Shown here: piece after piece, positions 50,646 to 59,740 of the stretch
Layout: each line of letters begins with the position of its first letter
Position numbering within the stretch: the stretch's first letter is position 1
Assembly (NCBI RefSeq): GCF_000091305.1
Contig: NC_013929.1
Coordinates: 7,812,001-7,876,000 of the forward strand
Source of the DNA: Streptomyces scabiei 87.22
GTDB taxonomy: Bacteria > Actinomycetota > Actinomycetes > Streptomycetales > Streptomycetaceae
Direction of reading: 5' to 3'
Length of the DNA: 64,000 nucleotides
Program-made: the position numbers and the translations under genes
Notes under the pieces: model-generated
What the model saw: only the letters and a program-made list of their open reading frames with translations
Databases searched by the model: none
Told to the model about the DNA's origin: nothing

Positions 50646-51343
50646 GCGAACCCCGGCGTTCCGAAGGCACCACGCGACGACTACCCGTCATCGAGAAGAC
50701 CGACGACCCGGACGCGGCGGGCACGGGCGGGACGGCCGCCGACCAGTCCGCGTCCGCCGCCGCCTACGATCCGCCGCCCCCGCGCGAGGACGACGGCGGA
50801 GGCGAGAAGCGCTTCTGGTCCGCGCGCAGGATCCCGGCGGGCATCCTCGCCGTCCTGCTCCTCGGGGGCGCGGGCCTGCTCCTGTACGACGTCGTCGCCG
50901 TCCGCGCCGGACGGCCCGCCATGCAGTGGCGCCGCTCGCTGGCCCGGGAACTCGCCGAGCGCCCGCTCGACGACCCCTGGGTGCTGACCGGCGCCGCCGT
51001 CGCCGTGCTGCTCGGGCTGTGGCTGCTGCTGCTCGCCGCGACCCCCGGGCTGCGCGACGTCCTGCCGATGCGGCGCGTCCACCCCCGGGTCCGGGCCGGG
51101 CTGCACCGGGGCGCCGCCGCGCTGGCCCTGCGCGACCGGGCCATGGAGGTCTCCGGCGTGCGGTCCGTACGGGTCCGGGCGGGCCGCAAGCGGGTCGACG
51201 TCCGCGCGGTGTCGCACTTCCGGGAACTCGACGAGGTACGCGCCGACCTGGACGTCACGCTCGCCGACGGCATCCGGGGGCTCGGCCTGTCCCGGCCGCC
51301 CGCCCTGTCGGTGCATGTCCGCCGGCCCGGCCGGAAGGGGTGA
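50642..51343 (+). CDS. DUF6286-type membrane protein of the Asp23 block
   Basis: 233 aa. Acidic N-terminal 60 residues, membrane helix near 65-85 (RIPAGILAVLLLGGAGLLLYDVV), second helix near 120-140 (VLTGAAVAVLLGLWLLLLAAT), then a basic C-terminal domain 'HRGAAALALRDRAMEVSGVRSVRVRAGRKRVDVRAVSHFRELDEVRADLDVTL', an Asp23-like part. The C-terminal part is like the soluble half of AmaP partners. Translationally coupled to the gene before it and 4 nt from the next. Confidence 0.82.
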   Translation: MSEPRRSEGTTRRLPVIEKTDDPDAAGTGGTAADQSASAAAYDPPPPREDDGGGEKRFWSARRIPAGILAVLLLGGAGLLLYDVVAVRAGRPAMQWRRSLARELAERPLDDPWVLTGAAVAVLLGLWLLLLAATPGLRDVLPMRRVHPRVRAGLHRGAAALALRDRAMEVSGVRSVRVRAGRKRVDVRAVSHFRELDEVRADLDVTLADGIRGLGLSRPPALSVHVRRPGRKG

Positions 51344-51346
51344 GGC

Positions 51347-51928
51347 GTGATGCTGAGAACCGTGAACCGGGTGCTGCTCGGTCTGGTCGGGCTCGTGCTG
51401 GTGGTGGTCGGCGGCGCCGTGCTCGCCGTGGGACTCGGCGTGCACCCGCCCTCGTGGTGGCCGCACGACGGCCGCAAGGACGTGCTGCTCAGCGACGCCG
51501 AACGGACCCGGTGGCACGACTCCGGCTGGTGGTGGCCCACCGTCATCGCGGTGCTCGCCGTGCTCGTGCTGCTCGCCCTGTGGTGGCTGACGGCGGTCCT
51601 GCGCCGCCACCGGCTCGCCGAGGTGCTCGTCGACACCGGCGACGGCGAGGGCGCGCTGCTGCGCGGGCGGGCGATGGAGGGCGTCCTCACCACCGAGGCG
51701 GCCGAGGCGGACGGCGTCGAACGGGCCCGCACCCGCCTGACGGGCCGCCGCCACGCCCCCGAGGCCCGCATCCGCCTCCTCCTCCAGCCCCATGTGGATC
51801 CGGGCGAGGCCCTGCACACCCTCACCTCGCAGGCCCTGGCGCACGCCAGGGAGTCGGCGGGACTGGCCGAACTCCCGGCGGAGGTCAGGCTGCGGGCGGC
51901 CCGGCACCGGGCGGAGCGGGTCAGCTGA
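51347..51928 (+). CDS. amaP: Alkaline shock response membrane anchor protein
   Basis: 193 aa. Membrane helices at about 8-30 (VLLGLVGLVLVVVGGAVLAVGLG) and 66-86 (TVIAVLAVLVLLALWWLTAVL), then an Asp23-like domain 'ALLRGRAMEGVLTTEAAEADGVERARTRLTGRRHAPEARIRLLLQPHVDPGEALHTL'. Matches AmaP, which holds Asp23 to the membrane. GTG 51347 or ATG 51350. Last gene of the block. Confidence 0.82.
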   Translation: MMLRTVNRVLLGLVGLVLVVVGGAVLAVGLGVHPPSWWPHDGRKDVLLSDAERTRWHDSGWWWPTVIAVLAVLVLLALWWLTAVLRRHRLAEVLVDTGDGEGALLRGRAMEGVLTTEAAEADGVERARTRLTGRRHAPEARIRLLLQPHVDPGEALHTLTSQALAHARESAGLAELPAEVRLRAARHRAERVS

Positions 51929-51952
51929 GGCCCGCCCCGCCGGGCGGAGGCG

Positions 51953-52708
51953 TCAGAACCCGTGCCGCATCCCGCCGTCCACCGGCAGCATGATCCCCGT
52001 CAGATAGGAGGCGGCGGGGGAGAGCAGGAACGCGCCCGTCCGCCCGAACTCCTCCGGCCGCCCGTACCGCCGCAACGGGATGCGCGACTCGTGCGCGGCC
52101 CGCGTCGCCTCCGGATCCGCCGACATCCCGTCCAGCTCGCGCACCCGGTCCGTGTCGATGCGGGCCGGCAGCAGACCCACGACCCGGATGCCCCGCGGCC
52201 CCAGCTCGTCGGAGAGCGACTTGGCGAACCCGGCGAGCCCGGGCCGCAGCCCGTTGGAGATGGTCAGCCCGGGAATCGGCTCGTGCACGGACCCGGACAG
52301 CACGAACCCGATGACTCCGCCCTCGCCCAGCTCCTCGGCCGCGGCCCGCGCCAGACGGACGGCTCCCAGGAACACCGACTCGAACGCGGCCGTCCACTGC
52401 TCGTCGGTGTTGTCGGCGACGAACCCGGGCGCCGGCCCGCCCACACTGACCAGGATGCCGTCGAAGCGCCCGAAGCGGTCGCGCGCGGCGGCGATCAGCA
52501 GCCCGGCGGCCCCGGGGTCGGCGTTGTCCACGGCTACACCCACCGCGTTCGCCCCGAGCGCGGCCGCCGCAGCCCCGGCGCTCTCCTCCTCGCGGCCCGT
52601 GAGGACCACCTTCGCGCCGTCGGCGGCGAGTTCCCGCGCGACCGCGTGGCCCAGTCCGCGGGTCGCCCCGGTGACGATGTAGACACGGTCCTTCAGCCCA
52701 AGATCCAT
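51953..52708 (-). CDS. SDR family protein lacking the catalytic Tyr
   Basis: 251-aa short-chain dehydrogenase. NAD(P) site 'VYIVTGATRGLGHAVARELA' and 'ILVSVGGPAP'. The catalytic Ser is in 'VLSGSVHEPIPGLTISNGLRPGLAGFAKSL', where the standard Tyr-x3-Lys is replaced: the Tyr position is Asn and only the Lys remains. This pattern defines an atypical FabG-like SDR subgroup. C-terminal 'YLTGIMLPVDGGM' is normal. It is 4 nt downstream of the GH15 gene, so in one operon. Confidence 0.85.
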   Translation of the reverse strand: MDLGLKDRVYIVTGATRGLGHAVARELAADGAKVVLTGREEESAGAAAAALGANAVGVAVDNADPGAAGLLIAAARDRFGRFDGILVSVGGPAPGFVADNTDEQWTAAFESVFLGAVRLARAAAEELGEGGVIGFVLSGSVHEPIPGLTISNGLRPGLAGFAKSLSDELGPRGIRVVGLLPARIDTDRVRELDGMSADPEATRAAHESRIPLRRYGRPEEFGRTGAFLLSPAASYLTGIMLPVDGGMRHGF

Positions 52709-52712
52709 GGCC

Positions 52713-54515
52713 CTATCCTGCCTCCTGCCCGCCGTAGAGGGCGAGGGCGGTCCCGACGAGTCCGACGTGGCTGAACGCCTGCGGGAAGTTCCCGAGCTGC
52801 CGGCCCGCCACCGGGTCGTACTCCTCCGCCAGCAGGCCCACGTCGTTGGCCAGCCCCACGAGCCGTTCGAACAGCTCGCGTGCCTCGGCCGTGCGGCCGG
52901 TCAGGTGCAGCGCGTCCGCCAGCCAGAACGAACAGACGAGGAACGCGCCCTCACCGCCCGGCAGACCGTCGACGGAAGTGGTCGCGGCCGTACGGTGATC
53001 GAGTCCGTAGCGGCGCACCAGCCCCTCGTGGCTCAGCTCCGCACGGATCGCGTCGACGGTCCCGACGACCCGGGGGTCGTCCGGCGGCAGGAAGCCCATG
53101 AGGGGGATGAGCAGCAGGGCGGCGTCCAGCTCGCGGGAGCCGTACGACTGGGTGAAGGTGTTCCGCTCCGGGTCGTAGCCGCGGTCGCAGACCTCGCGGT
53201 GGATCTCGTCGCGCAGGGCCCGCCAGCCCTCCAGGTCGCCGCCGGTCAGCTCCGGGTCGGCCTCCAGGGTGCGCACCGCCCGGTCGGCGGCCACCCAGCA
53301 CATCACCTTGGAGTGCGTGAAGTGGCGGCGCGGCCCGCGCACCTCCCACAGCCCCTCGTCCGGCTTGCGCCAGGCCGAGCGCAGGTAGTCCATCAGCGCG
53401 CACTGCATCCGCCACATGTCCGGCTTGTCCGGGAGGCCCGAACGCCGGGACACGAACAGCGAGTCGATGACCTCGCCGTACACGTCCAGCTGCAACTGCC
53501 GTACCGCGTCGTTGCCGACCCGGACCGGACGCGAGTCCTCGTAGCCGGACAGCCAGGGCAGGTCGTACTCGGGGATACGGCGCTCCCCGGCCAGGCCGTA
53601 CATGATCTGCAGGTCGGCCGGGTCGCCCGCGACCGCGCGGAGCAGCCAGTCGCGCCAGGCCTCCGCCTCCTCCTGGTAGCCGCAGGACAGCAGCGCGCCG
53701 AGGGTGAGGGTGGAGTCGCGCAGCCAGCAGTGGCGGTAGTCCCAGTTGCGGACCCCGCCGATCTCCTCCGGCAGGGAGGTGGTGGCCGCCGCGACGATCC
53801 CGCCGGTCGGGGCGTAGGTGAGGGCCTTGAGGGTGATCAGCGAGCGGACCACCAGGTCCCGGTGCGGGCCGTCGTACCGGCAGCGCTCCGCCCAGGCCCG
53901 CCAGTCGTGCAGGCTCGACCGCAGTGCCTCGTGGGGGTCGACGAGGCGGGGCCGGGGCTCGTGCGAGGGGTGCCAGGTCAGGACGAACGCGACCTTCTCG
54001 CCCGGCTCGACGGTGAACTCCGCGTACGTGGCGCGGTCCTCGCTCCACGACCGCACCCCGGGTTCGCTGCGCAGCCACACCGAGTCCGGCCCGGCGACCG
54101 CCACCCGGTGACCGTCCGACCTGCGCATCCACGGCACGGCCGAGCCGTAGTCGAAGCGCAGCCGCACCGTGCTGCGCATGGTCACGCGGCCGGACAGCCC
54201 CTCGACGATCCGTACGACGTCGGGGGACCGGTCCCGCTGCGGCATCAGGTCGGTGACCCGTACCGCGCCCTCGTCGGTCTCCCACTCGGTGTCGAGGACG
54301 AGCGAGTCGTGCCGGTACGCCCGCCGCGCGCAGGTCCCGCCTCCTCGGGGCGCGAGCGTCCAGTGCCCGTTCTCCTGATCGCCGAGCAGCGCGGCGAAGC
54401 AGGCCGCCGAGTCGAAGCGGGGCAGGCAGAGCCAGTCGATGGAACCGTGGCGGTTCACCAGCGCGGCCGTCTGGTGATCGCCGATCAGCGCGTAGTCCTC
54501 GATACGGGGGTGCAC
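52713..54515 (-). CDS. Glycoside hydrolase family 15 (glucoamylase or trehalase)
   Basis: About 600 aa. 'IEDYALIGDHQTAALVNRHGSIDWLCLPRFDSAACFAALLGD' N-terminal domain, (alpha/alpha)6 barrel with 'EEIGGVRNWDYRHCWLRDSTLTLGALL', 'LQIMYGLAGERRIPEYDLPWLSGY', and late 'NFPQAFSHVGLVGTALAL'. GH15 in actinomycetes includes trehalases. No signal peptide, so cytoplasmic. GTG at 54515 is preferred; an in-frame TTG at 54548 adds 11 residues. It sits between the small membrane protein and the SDR gene in one operon. Confidence 0.88.
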   Translation of the reverse strand: MHPRIEDYALIGDHQTAALVNRHGSIDWLCLPRFDSAACFAALLGDQENGHWTLAPRGGGTCARRAYRHDSLVLDTEWETDEGAVRVTDLMPQRDRSPDVVRIVEGLSGRVTMRSTVRLRFDYGSAVPWMRRSDGHRVAVAGPDSVWLRSEPGVRSWSEDRATYAEFTVEPGEKVAFVLTWHPSHEPRPRLVDPHEALRSSLHDWRAWAERCRYDGPHRDLVVRSLITLKALTYAPTGGIVAAATTSLPEEIGGVRNWDYRHCWLRDSTLTLGALLSCGYQEEAEAWRDWLLRAVAGDPADLQIMYGLAGERRIPEYDLPWLSGYEDSRPVRVGNDAVRQLQLDVYGEVIDSLFVSRRSGLPDKPDMWRMQCALMDYLRSAWRKPDEGLWEVRGPRRHFTHSKVMCWVAADRAVRTLEADPELTGGDLEGWRALRDEIHREVCDRGYDPERNTFTQSYGSRELDAALLLIPLMGFLPPDDPRVVGTVDAIRAELSHEGLVRRYGLDHRTAATTSVDGLPGGEGAFLVCSFWLADALHLTGRTAEARELFERLVGLANDVGLLAEEYDPVAGRQLGNFPQAFSHVGLVGTALALYGGQEAG

Positions 54516-54573
54516 GAGGTGCGGGTTCCCGGAGCCCGGGGTGATCAATCCGGCGGGATGCGGAGGGAGAGCG

Positions 54574-54867
54574 TCAGCCCGGCCCCGCCCCCGCCGTGGT
54601 CCCGCCCACTCCCGAGAAGATCACCCCCGAGCCGGAGGGGGCCTGGTTGAGCACCCAGAGGCCGAGCAGGGTGGCGAGGGCGAAGACGACGAGGACCAGC
54701 ACGGCCAGCACCAGCCGTCGGCGGCGTTCGCGCCGCACCCAGTCCCCGCGCGCCGACCGGTACGCGTCCGGGGCGGCATGCACCCCGCCCGCCAGTGCGG
54801 CGAGTGCCTCGGCCAGCTCCCGCTCGGTGCGGTCCCGGCCGGTGTCGTTGCCGGTGGTGTCGTTCAT
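54574..54867 (-). CDS. Small single-pass membrane protein behind sigma factor
   Basis: 97 aa. Acidic cytoplasmic N-terminus, one helix at about 52-72 (RLVLAVLVLVVFALATLLGLW), then a short Gly/Ser-rich outer part. ATGA overlap with the sigma stop at 54864-54867. It may be the anti-sigma or a small regulator of the ECF sigma factor; no zinc finger is seen. Confidence 0.78.
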   Translation of the reverse strand: MNDTTGNDTGRDRTERELAEALAALAGGVHAAPDAYRSARGDWVRRERRRRLVLAVLVLVVFALATLLGLWVLNQAPSGSGVIFSGVGGTTAGAGPG

Positions 54868-55526
54868 CGCCGGGCCTCCATCGCCTGGGTCAGGGCGGCG
54901 AGGCCGCGTGCGGTGTGGGTCTTGACCGAGCCGCAGGAGATGCCCATCGCGGCCGCGATCTCGCTCTCCTTCAGCCCCAGCCAGTGGCGCAGCACGAGGG
55001 CCTCCCGCTGCCGGGCGGGCAGGTGCTGGAGCGCGTCGATCAGCACCCGCTGGTCGTCGTGGAGCAGCGCGGTGCTCTCGGCGGAGGCGACCGGCTCCTC
55101 GGCCGCCGGTGCCTCCACGTGTCTGCGGGCGACCTGGAGGTGCCGTATCCGCATCCGGGTCAGATTGCAGACCGTCGACCGCAGATACGCCTCCGCCGCC
55201 TCGGCGTCCCTGAGGCGCCGCCACTTGCGGTAGATCTGGTAGTACGCCTCGGCCACCACGTTCTCGGGGTCGTCGGCGCCCAGCAGCACCGCGAGCCGCA
55301 GCATCGAGGAGTAGTGCAGCTCGAACAGCCGGGCGACGCCCGCCTCGCGCTCCACGTCGACGGGATCACCGAGGGCGCCCGGCGGCAGGGCGGGGCCCGG
55401 GACCGTCGCGGAGTGCGCCGCGAGAGGTTCCGCCGGGGCCGGTATCCGGCTCCGGGGCTGCCCGGCGGCCAGGGGTGCGGATGCGGCCGGGGGCACCGGC
55501 ACACCGAGGTGCTGTCTGCGTCTCAC
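54864..55526 (-). CDS. ECF RNA polymerase sigma factor (third in window)
   Basis: 220 aa. Long basic/Pro-rich N-terminal extension (about 60 residues), then region 2 'FELHYSSMLRLAVLLGADDPENVVAEAYYQIYRKWRRLRDAEAAEAYLRSTVCNLTRMRIRHLQVARRH' and region 4 'LIDALQHLPARQREALVLRHWLGLKESEIAAAMGISCGSVKTHTARGLAALT'. SigE-family-like. GTG 55526 overlaps the stop of the symporter gene (GTGA). Cotranscribed with the transporter upstream and the membrane protein downstream, an unusual setting for a sigma factor. Confidence 0.9.
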   Translation of the reverse strand: MRRRQHLGVPVPPAASAPLAAGQPRSRIPAPAEPLAAHSATVPGPALPPGALGDPVDVEREAGVARLFELHYSSMLRLAVLLGADDPENVVAEAYYQIYRKWRRLRDAEAAEAYLRSTVCNLTRMRIRHLQVARRHVEAPAAEEPVASAESTALLHDDQRVLIDALQHLPARQREALVLRHWLGLKESEIAAAMGISCGSVKTHTARGLAALTQAMEARR

Positions 55527-57079
55527 GGGTTGCTCGCTCCCGTCTCGGGGCGCCGCCTGACGGTCAGGCGGGACGGTAGGTCGGTCGCGTCGGCGCCACG
55601 CGGGACACCGAGCCGTTCGAGGACCGTGGTGCCGACGACGGCGACGGTCAGGTTGAGCAGGAGCGCGAGCAGGCCGGCGTAGATCTCCAGCGAGCCGCCG
55701 CCCAGGAGCACGATGGACGAGAAGCCCTCGCGCACCACCAGGAACGTGCCGGTCAGCATGCCCACGCCCCATCCGGCGAGCAGCGCCCGGGGGTGCAGCC
55801 GTCCGGTGAAGAGGCCGACGGCCACCGCCGGGAAGATCTGCAGGATCCACACCCCGCCGAGGAGCTGGAGGTTGATGGCGTCCTGGTCCCGCAGCCCGAA
55901 CACGAACGCCACCGCCCCCACCTTCGCGGTCAGGGACACCGCTTTGGCGATGCGCACCTGGCGCTTGGGCGTGGCGGTGGGCTGGAAGTACTCGACGTAC
56001 ACGTTGCGGACGAAGCCCGTGGCGGCCGCGATCGACATCACCGCCGCCGGGACCAGCGCGCCCACCGTGATCGCGCCGAACACCAGTCCGGCCAGCGGTC
56101 CCGGCATCAGCCGGTCCACCAGCATCGGCACGGCCGCCTCGGCGCCGCCCTCGGGTGCTCGCACCCCCGACGCGAGCGCCGCGATGCCGAGGAACCCGAA
56201 GAGGGCCAGCAGTCCCGTCCAGGCGGGCAGCGCCACCGAGACCTTGCGGACCGTCCGCGGCCCGTCGGCGGCGAACCCGGCGGTGAGGACGTGCGGGTAC
56301 ATCAGCAGGGCCAGCGCCGAACCGAGCGCCAGGGTGGCGTAGGCGGGCTGCTGTTCGGGGGCCAGCAGGAGCGCGGACCCCTCCACCCCGGTGCCGCCGA
56401 GCCGCCGGGCCGCCCCCTCGAAGACCGCGCCCGGCCCGCCGAACCGTTCCAGCACCAGCCAGCACACGGCGGTCAGCGACACGAAGACGGCCACCGCCTT
56501 CAGCGCCGAGATCACCGCGGGAGCCCGCAGCCCGTGCCGGTACGTCGCCACCGCGAGCCCCGCGAACAGCGCCACCATCACGAGGTCACCGGCCGCGCCC
56601 CTCGGATAGACGCCCCCGGCCGTCAGCACCGCCCTGATGCCCAGCAGTTGCAGCGCCAGATACGGCATCGTCGCGAGGATCCCGGTCAGCGCCACCACCA
56701 GGGCCAGCGGCGCCGAACCGTACCGGCCGCGCACGAAGTCCCCGGCCGTCACATAGCCGTGCCGGCGGGCGACCTCCCAGAGCCGGGTCAGCAGCACGAA
56801 GGCCAGCGGGCAGACGATCACCGTGTACGGCACCGCGAAGAAGGCGGGCGCCCCGTTGCCGTACGCGAGGCCCGGCACGGCGGTGAAGGTGTACGCGGTG
56901 AAGATCGTCCCGCCGAGCAGCAGCCAGGTCCACACCGGGCCGAGGCTCCGGTCGGCCAGCGCCCACCCCTCCAGCGACGGCAGCCGGTCCGAGGGGCGCA
57001 GCCGGCGCGCGGTGACGGCGAGCAGCGACGCTCCGCCGATCACGGCGAGGAACGTCGTGGTCATGGCTGCGTCCGCCAT
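55523..57079 (-). CDS. Sodium:solute symporter (SSS), carboxylate-type
   Basis: 518 aa, about 13 membrane helices. 'LPSLEGWALADRSLGPVWTWLLLGGTIFTAYTFTAVPGLAYGNGAPAFFAVPYT', 'RHGYVTAGDFVRGRYGS', 'LTGILATMPYLALQLLGIRAVLT', and 'NLQLLGGVWILQIFPAVAVGLFTGRLHPRALLAGWGVGM' are typical of the SSS branch that takes up monocarboxylates (pyruvate, acetate, lactate). Start ATG 57079 or 57064. The small DUF3311 protein usually found right before such transporters is here divergent (57274). Four-nt overlap with the sigma gene. Confidence 0.9.
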   Translation of the reverse strand: MADAAMTTTFLAVIGGASLLAVTARRLRPSDRLPSLEGWALADRSLGPVWTWLLLGGTIFTAYTFTAVPGLAYGNGAPAFFAVPYTVIVCPLAFVLLTRLWEVARRHGYVTAGDFVRGRYGSAPLALVVALTGILATMPYLALQLLGIRAVLTAGGVYPRGAAGDLVMVALFAGLAVATYRHGLRAPAVISALKAVAVFVSLTAVCWLVLERFGGPGAVFEGAARRLGGTGVEGSALLLAPEQQPAYATLALGSALALLMYPHVLTAGFAADGPRTVRKVSVALPAWTGLLALFGFLGIAALASGVRAPEGGAEAAVPMLVDRLMPGPLAGLVFGAITVGALVPAAVMSIAAATGFVRNVYVEYFQPTATPKRQVRIAKAVSLTAKVGAVAFVFGLRDQDAINLQLLGGVWILQIFPAVAVGLFTGRLHPRALLAGWGVGMLTGTFLVVREGFSSIVLLGGGSLEIYAGLLALLLNLTVAVVGTTVLERLGVPRGADATDLPSRLTVRRRPETGASNP

Positions 57080-57273
57080 GGGTCACCGTCCTTGGTGTGC
57101 CGGGGCCCCGGGTGAACCTCGGCCCTCGCGTGTTGGTTGCGCGGACGGCCGGTTCGGAGGACACGCGGCGGCGGGAAATCTTCGGGGAATCTTCTGGAAT
57201 TCGCTGTCAACCGGATCCGTCGGGTGGGCAACTCTTGCACAGACCCGCAGCGACCGGGAGAGGAGAACGGCCC

Positions 57274-57525
57274 GTGACACGGACCCCGGCACACCACGCT
57301 CACCAGCGACCACGACGCGTCGCGCGTGCCGTCCTGCTCCTCGCCCCCGCCGCGGGACTGCTCTGGGTCCCCTGGTACGCCGGGACGGAGCCACGGCTCG
57401 CCGGAACGCCGTTCTTCTACTGGTACCAGCTCGCCTGGGTCCCGGGATGCGGCCTCTGCCTGCTCGCCGCGTACGCACTGACCGGCCGCCGCTCGGACGG
57501 GCGGCGCCCCGGCCGACCTCACTGA
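57274..57525 (+). CDS. DUF3311 small membrane protein
   Basis: 83 aa. Two helices: 'RAVLLLAPAAGLLWVPWYAG' and 'FYWYQLAWVPGCGLCLLAAYAL', with the family pattern P-x-Y-A...G-x-P-F-F-Y-W-Y-Q-L. DUF3311 proteins accompany SSS carboxylate symporters. GTG start with GAGAGGAGA upstream. 64 nt before cstA on the same strand. Confidence 0.83.
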   Translation: MTRTPAHHAHQRPRRVARAVLLLAPAAGLLWVPWYAGTEPRLAGTPFFYWYQLAWVPGCGLCLLAAYALTGRRSDGRRPGRPH

Positions 57526-57589
57526 ACCGCACCGCCCCCGTTCCTCCCTGCCGCACACCGCCGCACACCCGTTGAAATCAGGAGCCGCC

Positions 57590-59740
57590 ATGTCTGTGTC
57601 AGCCATGCCCGAATCCGGTCCCGAGGCCCCGGAGAAATCCCGTATGTCGCCGAAATCGATCGCGCTGTGGATATCCGTGGCCCTCGTCGGCGCGATCGGC
57701 TGGGCCGTGCTCGCGCTGTCCCGGGGCGAGGAGATCTCGGCCGTCTGGCTGCTCATGGCGGCCCTCGGTTCGTACGCGATCGGCTACCGCTTCTACTCCC
57801 GCTTCATCGTGCGCCGCGTCCTCCAGGCCGACGACACCCGGGCCACCCCGGCCGAACGCCTGGAGGACGGCGTCGACTACCACCCGACCGACAAGCGGGT
57901 GCTGTTCGGCCACCACTTCGCGGCGATCGCCGGCGCCGGCCCGCTGGTCGGACCGGTGCTGGCGGCCCAGATGGGCTATCTGCCGGGCACCATCTGGATC
58001 ATCGCGGGCGTGATCTTCGCCGGTGCCGTACAGGACATGATCGTCCTCTTCCTCTCCATGCGCCGGGACGGCAAGAGCCTCGGCCAGATGGCCCGCGACG
58101 AGATCGGCAAGGTGGGCGGCGCCGCCGCGCTGATCGGCGTCTTCGCCATCATGATCATCCTGCTCGCGGTCCTCGCGATGGTCGTCGTCAACGCCCTCGC
58201 CGAGTCCGCCTGGGGCACCTTCTCGGTCACCATGACCATCCCGATCGCCCTCTTCATGGGCTTCTACCTGCGCTATCTGCGCCCCGGCCGGGTCGTGGAG
58301 ACCAGCTTCATCGGCGTGGCCCTCCTGCTGCTGGCCATCCTCGGCGGCGGCTGGATCCAGGACTCCTCGCTCGCCGAGTACTTCGTCTGGAGCCCCGAGA
58401 CCCTGGTCTTCTGCCTGGTCGGCTACGGCTTCGTCGCCTCCGTGCTCCCCGTGTGGATGCTGCTGGCCCCGCGCGACTACCTCTCCACCTTCATGAAGGT
58501 CGGCACCATCGCCCTGATGGCCGTCGGTGTCGTGATCGCCGCCCCGAACCTGCGCGCCGAGCCGATCACCGAGTTCGCCCACACAGGCGCCGGACCTGTC
58601 TTCGCCGGCTCCCTCTTCCCCTTCCTCTTCATCACCATCGCCTGCGGCGCCCTGTCCGGCTTCCACGCCCTGGTCTCCTCCGGCACCACGCCGAAGCTGA
58701 TCCAGAAGGAGTCCCAGGTCCGGCTGATCGGCTACGGCTCCATGCTCACGGAGTCCTTCGTCGCCGTGATGGCCCTCATCGCCGCGTGCGTGCTGGAGCC
58801 CGGCCTCTTCTACGCCATGAACTCCCCGGCCGCCCTGCTCGGCCCGACCGTCGACACCGCCGCCGAGGCCGTCAAGAACCTCGGCTTCACCATCACCCCG
58901 GACCAGCTCACGGCTGCCGCCAAGGCGGTCGAGGAGCAGACCCTCGTCGGCCGCTCGGGCGGCGCGCCGACCCTGGCCGTGGGCATGTCGGAGATCTTCG
59001 CCGGGGTCTTCGGCGGCGCCGGGATGAAGGCGTTCTGGTACCACTTCGCGATCATGTTCGAGGCCCTGTTCATCCTCACCACCGTGGACGCCGGCACCCG
59101 CGTCGGCCGCTTCATGCTCCAGGACATGCTCGGCAACGTCTGGAAGCCGATCGGCCGCGTCACCTGGAAGCCCGGCATCTGGATCACCAGTGCCCTGGTC
59201 GTGGGCGCCTGGGGGTACTTCCTCTACGCCGGTGTCACCGACCCCCTCGGCGGGATCAAGCAGCTGTTCCCCCTCTTCGGCATCGCCAACCAGCTGCTCG
59301 CCGCGGTCGCCCTCGCCGTCACCACCACCGTGCTCATCAAGTCCGGGAAGCTGCGCTGGGCCTGGGTCACCGGCATCCCGCTGGCCTGGGACGTGGCCGT
59401 CACCTTCACCGCCGGCTGGCAGAAGATCTTCTCCGACAACCCCGCCATCGGCTTCTTCGCCCTGCGCGACAAATATGCGGCGGCCATCGACCGGGGCGAA
59501 CTCCTGCCCGGCGCCACGACCATGGACGACATGCACACGATCGTCACCAACAACACGGTCGACGGCGTGATCATGGCGGTCTTCCTGATCCTGGTCCTCA
59601 CCGTCCTCGTGAACTGCGCCGTGGTGTGCGTCCGCGCCGTCCGCTCGCCGGTCCCGCTGCCGTCCACCGAGGCGCCGTACGTGGAGTCGCGCATCGACGC
59701 GGGGGACTCCGAGAAGGAGCTGGTGGGGGCTCGCCGGTGA
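57590..59740 (+). CDS. cstA: Carbon starvation protein CstA, pyruvate transporter
   Basis: 716-aa membrane protein with about 16-18 helices. 'DYHPTDKRVLFGHHFAAIAGAGPLVGPVLAAQMGYLPGTIWIIAGVIFAGAVQDMIVLFLSMRRDGKSLGQM' is the CstA signature; 'SGFHALVSSGTTPKLIQKESQVRLIGYGSMLTES' and 'FEALFILTTVDAGTRVGRFMLQDMLGN' follow. CstA/BtsT imports pyruvate (and in E. coli peptides are implicated). ATG 57590 with AGGAG 8 nt upstream. Its stop overlaps the ybdD start (GTGA). Confidence 0.95.
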   Translation: MSVSAMPESGPEAPEKSRMSPKSIALWISVALVGAIGWAVLALSRGEEISAVWLLMAALGSYAIGYRFYSRFIVRRVLQADDTRATPAERLEDGVDYHPTDKRVLFGHHFAAIAGAGPLVGPVLAAQMGYLPGTIWIIAGVIFAGAVQDMIVLFLSMRRDGKSLGQMARDEIGKVGGAAALIGVFAIMIILLAVLAMVVVNALAESAWGTFSVTMTIPIALFMGFYLRYLRPGRVVETSFIGVALLLLAILGGGWIQDSSLAEYFVWSPETLVFCLVGYGFVASVLPVWMLLAPRDYLSTFMKVGTIALMAVGVVIAAPNLRAEPITEFAHTGAGPVFAGSLFPFLFITIACGALSGFHALVSSGTTPKLIQKESQVRLIGYGSMLTESFVAVMALIAACVLEPGLFYAMNSPAALLGPTVDTAAEAVKNLGFTITPDQLTAAAKAVEEQTLVGRSGGAPTLAVGMSEIFAGVFGGAGMKAFWYHFAIMFEALFILTTVDAGTRVGRFMLQDMLGNVWKPIGRVTWKPGIWITSALVVGAWGYFLYAGVTDPLGGIKQLFPLFGIANQLLAAVALAVTTTVLIKSGKLRWAWVTGIPLAWDVAVTFTAGWQKIFSDNPAIGFFALRDKYAAAIDRGELLPGATTMDDMHTIVTNNTVDGVIMAVFLILVLTVLVNCAVVCVRAVRSPVPLPSTEAPYVESRIDAGDSEKELVGARR

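Noticed and set aside
54516..54548. TTG start for the GH15 gene
   Set aside because: No ribosome site; the GTG at 54515 gives the standard family N-terminus. Not excluded.
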